Shown here one piece after another: positions 7,666-16,086 of a DNA stretch of 16,542 nt. This DNA comes from Gyrodactylus bullatarudis. Lineage: Eukaryota; Platyhelminthes; Monogenea; Gyrodactylidea; Gyrodactylidae. The stretch lies in NCBI GenBank assembly GCA_012064415.1, contig SSNU01000322.1:1-16542 (forward strand), given 5' to 3'. Under the pieces are notes generated by a model. It was not told the DNA's origin and ran no database searches. It worked only from the letters and a program-made list of their open reading frames with translations. Every line of letters starts with the position of its first letter. Positions within the stretch are counted from its first letter, which is position 1. The translations under genes were made by a program, and so were the position numbers.

Positions 7666-9410
7666 TCAATCTGATAATTGCTTTTGCTTTTTGAGCAAAG
7701 TTGTAATTTGCAGTTGCCCGCTATGTCCATCCCGTTTCCTCCTCGTTGTTGGGCGTGTTTTTCCATTCCTCACCTCGCTAATTACAGGTTGGCTTTTAAT
7801 CTGATTATTATTATGTGTTGACTTCTCGTTGGTTTCACATTTTTCCAATTCTGTAATTGTAACTGGGCCACTGCATTGCACTAGAGGTAGATGATTATTG
7901 ACTTTTGTCAACTTCTCGTTGTTTTCAGGTTCATCTCTAGTTTCAATCTGCGTAGAACTGATTATTGGTTTGCCGATTGGGTTAAGGACCTTACAAATCT
8001 TTGAAATCTGTTTCCTCTTTAAATGGACTTCACGCCCATTGAAACCCACTTTCATTGCCATCTTCTTTTGCATGCACAAGTACGGCTTCAGCTTGTTAAT
8101 GAAGTGTTTCTCCGTGCTTTCGAGATTTGACGCTCTCACTTCAAGGTTCATCCGGATTGACCTGATAGAGAATTTTGAAATTAGATTCATCTGCTGTGTG
8201 ACCTGTCTCTCTGATATGAGCTTGAATTGAACTGGTGTGCTTCGGATTCGAATATTCATTGACTCTCTCACCAAGGGATCGACTTGTTTGACCGACATAA
8301 GTTGATCCACAAGAACACGTGAATTGATAAAAAAAATCTTTGCTTCAGTTTTGGGATGACATCTTTGTTACGACTATTTAACAACTTTGAAGTGCGTGGG
8401 ATTAGTTTCAAATCGTATCCAGGAAATATTCGCTTCGTGATGTTCATGAGCTTTCTGTTATAGTTTTTCTTGTATCGCCTTTAAATGGAAGAACCAGGAC
8501 AATTGGTTTCTCCTTTTCCTCTTCGGCTTTGTGATTGTCTTTAGGATGGGAATGCTTCTCGATGAAACTGTCTGGGTATCCATCTCGTTTCAAGAGATTT
8601 TTCAGTTTTGATCTCTCGTCTTTCACACATTCTGTCGAAACCAGACGCTCTATTGAAAGAAAAGCATTACTTACAACACTTTTCTTGGTTTCTTTTGGCC
8701 AGAAGCTATGAAAGGTCAAGAACTAAGTGGGAGCATTCATTTTCCTGTGTATCTTAGTCTTTGCACTGGAACCATCTCGCACAATTTCCAGTTTAGAGAA
8801 ACTTAGGGTTTTCTCCTGTTCAATTTAGTTTGTGAACTTCAAATTCGGATGAATTGTATTCAAACTTTCAAATTTCATCGAAATCTTCATCAACGTTGAG
8901 TAGTATCACCCAAGTACCTCATTTGGACCTTAAATAGGCAAGAAACATATCTGCTAAGAGAGGGCCAATTGAACTTCCGATTGCAACTCCATCGAATTGC
9001 TTGTAATAGGCTCCTCCAAACTTGAATTCAATGTTTCTTACCGTCATAAAACCTTCCTTACTACAAAGTAAAGGGTATTTAGCTATCTAAGTTTACTATT
9101 TCTTTTACTGGGACATTCGTAAAGAGAGAAACAACATCAAACGAGGTCATCTTCACATCTTCGAAATTGATCTCTCTCTAAGTTTTCTTACCACGTCTCT
9201 CGAGTTGGACACTGAATACCGACAAACTTCGTTTATCAGGGGCATCAATTCATCGTTTAGCCATTGGCCAAGTAAATTTGGTGGGCTCGCTGACATGCCC
9301 AAAATTGGTCTTTACATGAGATCATCAGTTTTCTTGGAGACTTTTGGGAGCTATATAAGCGACTGATACAGTGCATTGCGAAACTCATGGATTCGGAAAA
9401 TTATCATCTT
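7666..9410 (-). pseudogene. Penelope-like element: RT plus GIY-YIG endonuclease, inactivated
   Basis: Minus strand, in order. Near 9340-9290, PKVSKKTDDLM then RPILGMSASPPNL resembles the PKxHK...RPI block. PLINEVCRYSVSNSRDVV follows. RT motif A is TSFDVVSLFTNVPVKE (about 9155-9110). Motif B is YKQFDGVAIGSSIGPLLADM (about 9010-8940). Motif C reads RYLGDTT (8916-8905), so the first Asp of YxDD is Gly. Then come SLNTIHPNLKFTN, LSFSKLEIVRDGS, the thumb LTFHSFWPKETKK and the linker KPIVLVLPFKGD. The GIY-YIG domain is CSCGSTYVGQTSRSLGERV (about 8320-8260), followed by HTADESNFKILYQ and, one frame over, LESTEKHFINKLKPYLC. Stops and frameshifts break the frame at several points. The N-terminus before the RT is not recognisable. 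A hydrophilic tail of roughly 140 residues follows the nuclease to the stop at 7666. Confidence 0.92.
7800..7935 (-). repeat. Imperfect direct duplication in the Penelope tail
   Basis: Two related stretches, GTTGACTTCTCGTTGGTTTC near 7818 and GTCAACTTCTCGTTGTTTTC near 7905, lie about 85 bp apart, each preceded by an ATTATT-rich stretch. On the minus strand they encode ENNEKLTKVNNH and ETNEKSTHNNNQ. The hydrophilic tail therefore contains an internal tandem duplication of about 28 residues, now diverged. Confidence 0.55.
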
Positions 9411-10570
9411 TTTTAATAATTGATCGATAGATAGACACACAAAATACGCTCAATTAAATGATTGGTTAATTTTTTTAGCCTTTGAATGCGTAATAAAAGA
9501 TTTAGAGGCTTGATTGAAGAATTTGAAAAATATTCAGGTATTCATATAAACAAATTTATAAAATTTTGATTTGTTTTTATTTGATAGTTAATTTAAAAGC
9601 ATTGAAATTTATTGATTTGTTTAAATGATTCAACATTTTACTTGAATTCGTTTATACAGATCTCGAGATGAGGATTATTTTAATATTCTCACTAGTCTGT
9701 GTGAATAGACTCAAAAGTAATTGTTAAATCACAATCAACACACTATTCTCTGCTAATAATTGAAAATTTCATTCAATTATTTTAGTCAAAGTTGTTAAAG
9801 ATCATCTTAAAAATCCTTTTTCGTTGAAATCGACTTTCTTATTTTTAAGGAATCTGTATCAAAATGTAGATTATTTTCATTTTTGGGGAAAATTATCAAG
9901 TATAGATAAGTTTTTAGTTGACTATCATTTGGAGTCTCGATGAGATTTGCACTTCGAACATTGATTCAAGCCATTTGAGCTCAATTGTGGTTTTCTTTAA
10001 GATCCATCAATTTTTTCTTGAATAAATGTTTGGGAATTCATTCTTTATTAGATTCTCTTAATATTGCAATATTTTTCATGCAGTAACCTTTCATTTCTCC
10101 GAAATTCAGCTTCGAATTGCCGAATAAATGTGAAATCATTGAATTCGTAAAGAGAAGTTCAACGACCTTAATTGTAATAACTTTTCTCAAAAATGATCTT
10201 TTTGAGAATTCCAAATTCTACAGCGGATTCAAATTTTTCATTCGTTTCCAAATTAATATTCAATTAATTCATGAATTTTAGAATTTTAGAAAAATCACTA
10301 TTTCGATCACTTTTTTGCAGTTTAATGTCAGAGAATTTGTGAAGAGTTAAAATATAATTTGTTATTTTTAGTTGAAATATCTTTATCTGACCTTTAAAGT
10401 CTTAAAATAATCGAGTTTTTGATCTTTTTTAAATTCATTTTGATTTCCCGCCCTAAATAATGACTAATGGTTAAATCTGATTCGATTTTTGAAATCCTTA
10501 CGAAAAATCAATATCGACTCTTGATACGTCTTATTTTCTGATATCCATGAGTTTTGCAGTGCACTGTAGC
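9411..10570. other. 1.1 kb AT-rich stretch, no gene recognised
   Basis: Base composition drops sharply in GC just upstream of the RT relic, and no frame of useful length is open on either strand. If the R1 copies mark the limits of the Penelope-like insertion, this would be its decayed 5' part. Otherwise it is host intergenic DNA into which a 5'-truncated copy inserted. No RNA gene was recognised. Confidence 0.45.
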
Positions 10571-10635
10571 TATCTAATCAGAATAAATTATCGGTTTAGG
10601 ATCAAGTCTGAAAAAATCTTAGAGATACGATAAAA
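10571..10635 (+). repeat. Repeat R1, copy 2
   Basis: Direct copy of 7342-7406. It starts TATCTAATCAGAATAAATTA, with one inserted A, and includes GGATCAAGTCTGAAAAAATC and AGAGATACGA. Confidence 0.85.
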
Positions 10636-10658
10636 GCATTTCCTCACGCTCATCCCTT

Positions 10659-10843
10659 TCGAGAAATCAACCGTCCAATATTGATCAATGGAAGGGCAGA
10701 AATTTATGCATTTATATCGTAACCGGGGTGGAGTCTGAAGAGACCCGGCGAAATACAACGTTTATCAGTGATAAATTATCACAATAATATACGTCGATCT
10801 TCTCTTACCTTCTTTATGAGTTCAGAAACCAATAACAGTAAAA
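10659..10843 (-). repeat. Repeat R2, copy 2, inverted
   Basis: Reverse-complement copy of 7452-7621, with about a dozen extra bases near 10810-10825 (TTCTTTATGAGTT) and a few near 10770. It contains a perfect 15-bp inverted stretch, GTGATAAATTATCAC. It directly abuts the 3' remnant of the second pogo-like copy. Confidence 0.8.
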
Positions 10844-10844
10844 C

Positions 10845-10900
10845 CTTTTTAATTGATGAGTTTGAATTGAACGTTAATATTATCATTGAGTAACGCAACA
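10845..10900 (-). pseudogene. pogo-like catalytic-domain remnant, copy 2
   Basis: The complement of 10862-10895 matches the complement of 5415-5447 at roughly 28 of 32 positions (AAATTGTTGC-TTACTC-...GATAATATT). In the frame that gives FIKLLPYSRIIF in copy 1, it reads CKLLRYSMIILTF. The NIDE part is not preserved here. It lies about 60 bp after the stop of the HTH frame, as in copy 1, where the gap is somewhat longer. Confidence 0.5.
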
Positions 10901-10959
10901 ATTTGCAATTTCTTGAAAACAGAACAGGACTTGAAATAAATGAAAAAAGGCTTACTCGA

Positions 10960-11325
10960 TCAAGATTGAACTTTAATTTTTAATTCTCGAAAAAATTTAG
11001 TGAGGTAACTTTGAGATCCAGTTATTCCATCGATGTTACAATTTTGAGAAGCATTTCTGATTGCTAATTTTACGTCTGATCTAGAAATAATATTTCTTTC
11101 ATGCGTTAAAGCTCTTATTTCTTCTGAAACTTTCTCTCTAAGTCTAGCAAACCGATCCTGATAATCATATTCAATGCTTCTAATAATCTTGTTTTTATCT
11201 GCAATCCACCTTAGAAGTGTTGTCATAGATACCTGAACTTGTTTAGAGAAGGCTCGAAACCCAAGGAGAGATTCTTCAAATTTCAATAAAATATCATATT
11301 TTTCTTTATTAGTATAGATTTTCAT
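10960..11325 (-). CDS. pogo/Tigger-like DNA-binding protein, open but lacking the catalytic domain
   Basis: A 121-residue frame with its ATG at 11325-11323. Residues 3-48 (YTNKEKYDILLKFEESLLGF, then SMTTLLRWIADKNKI) form a homeodomain-like HTH of the Psq/Tnp type. Residues about 60-118 (ARLREKVSEEIRALTHERN, SRSDVKLAIRNASQ, then QSYLTKFFRELKI) resemble the second, CENP-B-type HTH of pogo transposases. It stops where a DDE catalytic domain would begin, and only a short remnant of that domain lies downstream. The related copy at 5542-5880 has two frameshifts and a stop; this one has none. A GTAAG lies just after the stop. It could be a recent truncated transposase, an exon of a longer spliced protein, or a retained DNA-binding protein. 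Expression is unknown. Confidence 0.62.
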   Translation of the reverse strand: MKIYTNKEKYDILLKFEESLLGFRAFSKQVQVSMTTLLRWIADKNKIIRSIEYDYQDRFARLREKVSEEIRALTHERNIISRSDVKLAIRNASQNCNIDGITGSQSYLTKFFRELKIKVQS

Positions 11326-11390
11326 AATTGAAATCTCATAATCAATATTTAAGTTCTAATATCTGATCTATATCGAAATTCTCAAATCTT

Positions 11391-11508
11391 ATTGGTTTGA
11401 TTGATTCAAGCTCTCTGATTGGTCGAGAATTTTTTGTGGTTTTACTATATATACCAGGTACAATTATTATTTTGGGCAGAGATGAAAAGAAAGCGGGTAC
11501 TTCACCTG
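11391..11508 (+). promoter_or_regulatory. Promoter-like repeat module, plus-strand copy
   Basis: Two ATTGGT boxes (11391-11396 and 11418-11423) precede TATATATA (11446-11453). TTGGGCAGAG starts at 11472, with its first G of GGG 28 bp after the TATA start. CGGGTACTTCACCT starts at 11494. The same order and spacing occur on the minus strand at 2513-2408. It lies about 65 bp from the start of the pogo-like HTH frame and points away from it. Confidence 0.5.
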
Positions 11509-11610
11509 TACTTCTCTACCCCACATATTAATGGTGATCATATTCCCATTGTTTTTGGAAATACTTCGAATATCACCTATTATACTTCAGCTGACCCGTA
11601 TTGTTTTTGA
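11482..11610 (+). CDS. Small open frame downstream of the promoter-like module
   Basis: ATG at 11482 opens 42 codons: MKRKRVLHLYFSTPHINGDH, then IPIVFGNTSNITYY, ending SADPYCF. It begins about 36 bp after the TATA-like box, where a transcript start would place it near the 5' end. The matching module at 2.4 kb lacks this ATG, so the frame is not conserved between the two. I recognise no family. It may be chance or the first exon of something longer. Confidence 0.2.
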   Translation: MKRKRVLHLYFSTPHINGDHIPIVFGNTSNITYYTSADPYCF

Positions 11611-11979
11611 CAACTTTACTCACCTTACCTTTTTATTATGTATTCACCCCTTTTAATTATCTTTATAAATATAAAAAACGTTTTATTTCAAAATTGTCAA
11701 GTTTTACTCATTCAAAAAAAATTTTTTTATTCTTAATTTTAATCATAATACAGTCAATTACACACATGATGACACGAGATAGGGATTTATTTCATGAGCG
11801 AATGTCTTTTAAACTTCTCTGCCTCAATGATATTAAACAATGAAGGTGTAGAAAGGTCCAACCAACCATATTCAAGTGTAGGGTGATGGTAAAATTTGGT
11901 GTTTAAACCTAATATTTAACCATTATTTATACTTCAAAATGAACTATATATAATATTTTTACATCATTAGATTTAATTT
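11611..11979. other. AT-rich spacer, no gene recognised
   Basis: One plus-strand frame of 80 codons (11601-11843) is open and strongly hydrophobic in its middle. It has no recognisable motif and no good start context, so I take it as chance in AT-rich DNA. Confidence 0.4.
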
Positions 11980-12750
11980 TTTTCTATTTTGTAATGCAAT
12001 AAAAATTATTCTCGTATTACTTTGTATAGTAAAGATACTGTATCTCCGTTGAACTAGTTGTCAAATAAAAATAGCACTGTTAGATAGAGGAGAAAATTTA
12101 AGGTATCTTTTCATGTTTATAATTTTTTATCAGTAGATTTTATTGAGTTATTCGAAAATGAAAATCATCCAAAATTTTAAATAAAATCAATAATGCCATA
12201 TTCAAATTGAAAAAAATGACCGGAAAAGAAGACCCCCTCCCTCATATAGATCTGAGAGAAACTAGAGTTAAATAAACGATGCAAGATAGACTAAGAGCCT
12301 AATGTATCAAATAACACCTATCACTCACAAGTCAGCAAGGGTGAGCCTTAGAAAATCTGTCCGGGTACAAAAGCCACACCACCCTATGTAAGGTTTGTAA
12401 TGTTGCAAAAAGGCATTTGAAAATAAACTAGTGGATCTGATATCCTTGCATCGTCTATTTAACTCTAGTTTCTCTCAGATCTATATGAGGGAGGGGGTCT
12501 TCTTTTCCGGTCATTTTTTTCAATTTGAATATGGCATTATTGATTTTATTTAAAATTTTGGATGATTTTCATTTTCGAATAACTCAATAAAATCTACTGA
12601 TAAAAAATTATAAACATGAAAAGATACCTTAAATTTTCTCCTCTATCTAACAGTGCTATTTTTATTTGACAACTAGTTCAACGGAGATACAGTATCTTTA
12701 CTATACAAAGTAATACGAGAATAATTTTTATTGCATTACAAAATAGAAAA
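11980..12750. repeat. Near-perfect 306-bp inverted repeat with 159-bp loop
   Basis: Left arm 11980-12285 and right arm 12445-12750 are reverse complements. Comparing them in ten-base blocks, I found a single mismatch, at 12275 against 12455, and no indel. The arms begin TTTTCTATTTTGTAATGC and include GACCCCCTCCCTCATATAG near the inner end. The loop, 12286-12444, is less AT-rich than its surroundings and has a small internal stem (CTCAC...GTGAG). No target duplication is evident: 11975-11979 and 12751-12755 do not match. No open frame of note crosses it. A transcript in either direction would fold into a long double-stranded hairpin. Confidence 0.95.
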
Positions 12751-12925
12751 CGGTATGTAAATTTTTTTACATGAAAGCATTTAAATTTTAATTTTAAATG
12801 TAAAAAATACTTCAAGCAATTATCAAATTAACTATCTAGATTTATTTTCTATATTTAAAATCAAACAACTTGACTAGAAACTGAACTAAACAGGTAGTAT
12901 ATGATATAATTATATTAACTCTTAC

Positions 12926-13207
12926 CTTTCTTATATACATCCAAAAGCCAATTATTATATCTACCATAATCTACAATGCAATGAACGAATGCCTCTTTTT
13001 CCTTAATGAATGCGTAATCATAACTAAAAGCAAATCTGTTTGTTATAACACGATCCGTTAAAAATCCGGTTTCTAGTGATATTTTTTCAATACATTTTCC
13101 TTTACTAAAAACTAATAGCATTTTTCCAAGAAATAATAGATAATCAAATTTTTTTTTGAATAATTGATCTTGAACCCAATATTTTAATAGAAATTCTTTT
13201 TGATGAT
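12926..13207 (-). CDS. Candidate coding exon A, PH-like module
   Basis: The minus strand is open between an acceptor-like TATTCTCCTTCAG (ending at 13208) and a strong donor GAAAG|GTAAGAG (intron from 12925). That gives a 282-bp exon starting and ending in phase 1. It encodes KEFLLKYWVQDQLFKKKFDY, then LLFLGKMLLVFSKGKCIEKI, TDRVITNRFAFSYDY and CIVDYGRYNNWLLDVYKK. Beta-rich strands followed by a C-terminal helix with a central Trp resemble a pleckstrin-homology fold; this is an inference from pattern only. Without splicing, the frame would end after three more codons with AATAAA about 75 nt downstream, so a terminal-exon reading is also possible. Its boundaries match exon C at 15701-15985. Confidence 0.5.
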
Positions 13208-13696
13208 CTGAAGGAGAATAAGTTTCTCATTAAAAAAAAATCTTTCAATGATGTAACCAAACTGATATTACGAATCAAGGTTGGAGCAATGAGAAGAGAT
13301 TCATTTCTGTTTAGTATTTTTTTCTATCCCAGTGTTTTATAGGACAAATTTGAGACGAATATGATTGATTTCATGCATGGACGGATCAGAATCGATGAGT
13401 GATAAATAAAAAATAAATAAAATCCATGAAAAAGTCAGAAATCTTAAACAGAGTAACTTCAAGATTATTATTTTCTGCTTCTTCAGCTATTAACAATATC
13501 TAAATAAGAAAGACTTCAAATATTAATTTTATCCCGGAAAATAGTCAAATTTCGAATCAGGGAAAATCGAAAGACAGAGTATTAAATGCTTGCTTGTAAA
13601 ATTGAACCTAAATTTGAGTGAAGGGTCGAAAACTTTTCAAAGTTATACTTATAATTTAAAATGCCTTGGAGGAAAGCTTTGGTACAAAGATATTTT
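13208..13696. other. Non-coding AT-rich stretch, possible intron or intergenic
   Basis: No open frame or repeat was recognised. It lies on the 5' side of candidate exon A, so part of it may be intron. Confidence 0.35.
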
Positions 13697-13805
13697 CATA
13701 AATAAAGGCGATACCAGGTTTCTTAAAATAATAGCGGTTTATTTCGTGGCATACTCATACTAGGTTTTAAATGCCATAACAAACCCTGTATCGCCTTTCT
13801 TTATG
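13697..13805. repeat. Short inverted repeat forming a 109-nt hairpin
   Basis: CATAAATAAAGGCGATACCA at 13697 and the complement of 13781-13805 match at 22 of 25 positions. An internal arm, GGTTTATTTCGTGGCAT against ATGCCATAACAAACC, gives an alternative or nested pairing. The size fits a miniature inverted-repeat element or a structured RNA. No target duplication was seen. Confidence 0.5.
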
Positions 13806-14314
13806 AGTTCTTCTATCACTCAGATAAAATCAGAGGTTAATCAACACCTTTAAAACAACAAAGTTTTTTGTCTATTATGAAAATGATAGTTGTAAAGCAG
13901 AGCACATATATAATATAGTTCAATACATTTATAAAGTTCATTAAAAACATTCAATAATGAATTTCTTAACCACATTAGGACATATATAAGTGTATAAGTT
14001 CAAAATATATTTCTGTCAAACAGTTTAAGAATTGATCAACTAGCTTCGTAGAATATTTCTTCCGAAAAATATTCTAAAGTTTAATATTTCGATTATTAAA
14101 CTGTCCAAATGGTTTAACTACTATTTTCCTTTGATAAAAAGTATAATATCATTTCACAAAAAAAACAATTGGAAACAATCAAATAAACAACACTCTCAAA
14201 CACTTAGGTCTATACATATTAGAACCATTGAATGTACATTTCGTCAAGAATCATCAGTAATTTTCATAAACAGGAAATATCTCCCATGAAAAATTACCAA
14301 GTTTGAGTAAAATA
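13806..14314. other. AT-rich intergenic stretch
   Basis: No open frame, repeat partner or RNA gene was recognised between the short hairpin and the polyadenylation signal of the candidate terminal exon. Confidence 0.35.
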
Positions 14315-14320
14315 TTTATT
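14315..14320 (-). terminator. AATAAA polyadenylation signal
   Basis: AATAAA on the minus strand lies about 17 nt beyond the stop codon of exon B, a plausible though rather close position for a 3' end signal. Such hexamers are common in AT-rich DNA, so it supports exon B as terminal but does not prove it. Confidence 0.4.
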
Positions 14321-14336
14321 TTCAATTTCAAATATT

Positions 14337-14683
14337 TTAGAGAGTATAAATATCAAACCAACATTCAATTTTTTCTATCATTTCCTTCAAATCATTCAAA
14401 TTCTGCCCTTTTGATACAATAATCATCTCTTTGAGAGAACTATTCTCTATGTAGAGCAATCTTAAATGTCTATCAGCCGATTCAAGTATGGTATAAGGAT
14501 GAAAAGATTTAAATTTATATTTATTTTCACCATTACTGATTGAACAATCAATTTGATCATCTCTTGGAAGAAATCCATTTGCCTCACGAATCACAACTTC
14601 GTTTTGGAATTCATACAATAGCCATGATACTTCATCCTTGTGATCTAAATTAATTGATTTGGAATCAGATTCAATATTATCCT
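14337..14683 (-). CDS. Candidate terminal coding exon B, related module
   Basis: The minus strand is open from an acceptor-like AAATACAGTTTTTAG|AG at 14683 to a stop at 14339-14337, about 115 codons. Entry is in phase 1, the same as exons A and C. An earlier CAG (phase 0) is the alternative acceptor. It encodes NLDHKDEVSWLLYEFQNEVV, NGFLPRDDQIDCSISNGENK, then FKSFHPYTILESADRHLRLL and LKEMIIVSKGQNLNDLKEMI. The end aligns loosely with the last strand and helix of exons A and C. No GT donor lies where theirs does, and the stop plus AATAAA suggests the last exon of a gene. Joining it to exon C keeps the frame. I do not recognise a named family. Confidence 0.45.
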
Positions 14684-15370
14684 CTAAAAACTGTATTTAA
14701 TTTGCATCAACACTTACTATTATATCAAATTATGAAATATTCAGAGAAAGAATAACACAGTGCTACAAAGAAAAATTCCCTTTGTACTCGGTCATTTTAT
14801 ATCTGATACTCTTCTTCTTGGAAAATGATTTTTTTTAGATCTAGAGCTAGATCTGAAAATTTTATGAAAAAAAGTTATATAAAATCAGACTGTGTGTTAT
14901 TTTCAGTCAAAATAAGTCGTATAAGGGCTCATTCGAAAGCTCGATAAATTTCGTAGTTATTTTAGTTTATGTATTCTTGCAGGCCTCCTTAAAAGAAGCC
15001 TTAGCAAAAAATAATAGTTTTTTAGTTATTGAGATTAATTTTATAAAATAAAGGAGTAACCGTTATTTCACAGAATTACCAAAAGGCTGGTAAACTCTTT
15101 TAACGAATTCAATAGTTATTTTTATTTATTTTGAAATGAAGTTATATGATACATAAAATTAATAAATTCAAGGTGATATGCGGTTTTCATTAAGTTCAAA
15201 CTGATCTTATTCCTCAAGCACACCTTTCGATTATTTAGTTTAATAACTTTACAGTTTAGACTAAGTTTCTATTTCTCAATGTTCAAACATTTCACTGATG
15301 AAACATTTAAAGTTGTTCAATTCATTTTTTGTCCATTTTATATTTATTTTAAAAAATTAAAAACACAAAA
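14684..15370. other. Possible intron between exons C and B
   Basis: AT-rich and without a long frame on either strand. It contains an interrupted palindrome, AGATCTAG-AG-CTAGATCT, at 14837-14854. If exons C and B are joined, this is the 3' part of an intron of about 1.0 kb. Confidence 0.35.
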
Positions 15371-15421
15371 AATTCCATGGAATTACGGCTACTCCGTTGA
15401 ATCCCCGGAGAACACGGATTC
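15371..15421. repeat. Pair of short palindromes in a GC-richer patch
   Basis: A perfect 14-bp palindrome, AATTCCATGGAATT, at 15371-15384 is followed by GAATCC-11-GGATTC at 15399-15421. The patch is clearly more GC-rich than its surroundings. Such sites could bind dimeric proteins or be the remnant of a larger inverted repeat. Confidence 0.35.
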
Positions 15422-15453
15422 ACTGTTTATAATTTTTTTTTAATTTCAATCAG

Positions 15454-15603
15454 ATTGGTCAATAACAGGGATTAGTGGAGCCTTAAAATGTCTTAAAATA
15501 TAATTTTAACCACCAATCAAATTTGAGCATGCAACATCCATCAACAAAGAATAATTCTATAATTCTAACATGTCAAGTGCATGTGTGCTTGCCTCTATAA
15601 AAG
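15454..15603 (+). promoter_or_regulatory. CCAAT/TATA promoter-like arrangement on the plus strand
   Basis: ATTGGT at 15454-15459, CCAAT at 15513-15517 and a good TATAAAAG at 15596-15603 are spaced as in a classical RNA polymerase II promoter. A transcript would start near 15625-15630 and run antisense to candidate exon C. The only nearby start codon opens just ten codons. It may be a chance arrangement, an antisense transcript promoter, or a relic. Confidence 0.35.
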
Positions 15604-15700
15604 CCTTGAAGTATAAAATGATGCATCCAGATTTTCAAAACTTGGTTTAATTTAAATTCAAAAAATAGAAATTGATTAAAACTTTTAAAAAATCAATTAC

Positions 15701-15985
15701 CCATGGCCTTCTTAATATTTTCAATCCAAGTGTTTAATAGATCTCCATAAGCTATGATAAAAATGGTGACGTTTTCTTCAAAATAGAGAGTTCTTTTGAG
15801 AATTAGTGTATTATGCTTTATTCTCTCAAATTTTGAAATACCAACTCCAAAATTAAACAAGTCTATATTTTCATTTATTATTTTGATTTGATTTTTCTCA
15901 TTAATAATGCTTTCTACTTTCTCCAAATAACTTCGGGATGATGTTTCAAAGCTGATGTATCCGTACGTTTTTCCAATAAATGCAT
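15701..15985 (-). CDS. Candidate coding exon C, PH-like module
   Basis: A 285-bp minus-strand exon lies between a strong acceptor, a pyrimidine-rich TTTTTTTCTTTTAAACAG ending at 15986, and a donor-like ATGG|GTAATTG (intron from 15700). Both boundaries are phase 1, as in exon A, which is only one codon shorter. It encodes AFIGKTYGYISFETSSRSYL, then EKVESIINEKNQIKIINENI, DLFNFGVGISKFERIKHN, LILKRTLYFEENVTIFIIAY and GDLLNTWIENIKKAMG. The last strand, YG, and a helix with a central Trp and terminal KK match exon A, and a PH-like fold is the best guess. Read without splicing, the frame ends two codons later. Upstream exons were not recognised before the window edge. Confidence 0.5.
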
Positions 15986-16086
15986 CTGTTTAAAAGAAAA
16001 AAATATTTTGATTTATTTTATAAGATAATTTTATTACTCTACTTTAATTTACGAATAAAATTCTTGGTTTAGGCCATACTCATTAA

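Noticed and set aside
7898..8230. 110-codon plus-strand frame
   Set aside because: It is antisense to the Penelope-like GIY-YIG and tail coding sequence, which has clear family motifs.
10710..10770. Hammerhead-ribozyme-like core (CTGAAGA...GAAAT) in repeat R2, as known in Penelope-like elements
   Set aside because: No convincing stem I could be paired, stem II would have almost no loop, and the other copy reads CTGGAGA, which breaks a conserved core base.
14224..14258. CTGATGA...CGAAAT on the minus strand resembling a hammerhead core
   Set aside because: Neither the closing pair of stem II nor a stem I can be formed; probably chance.
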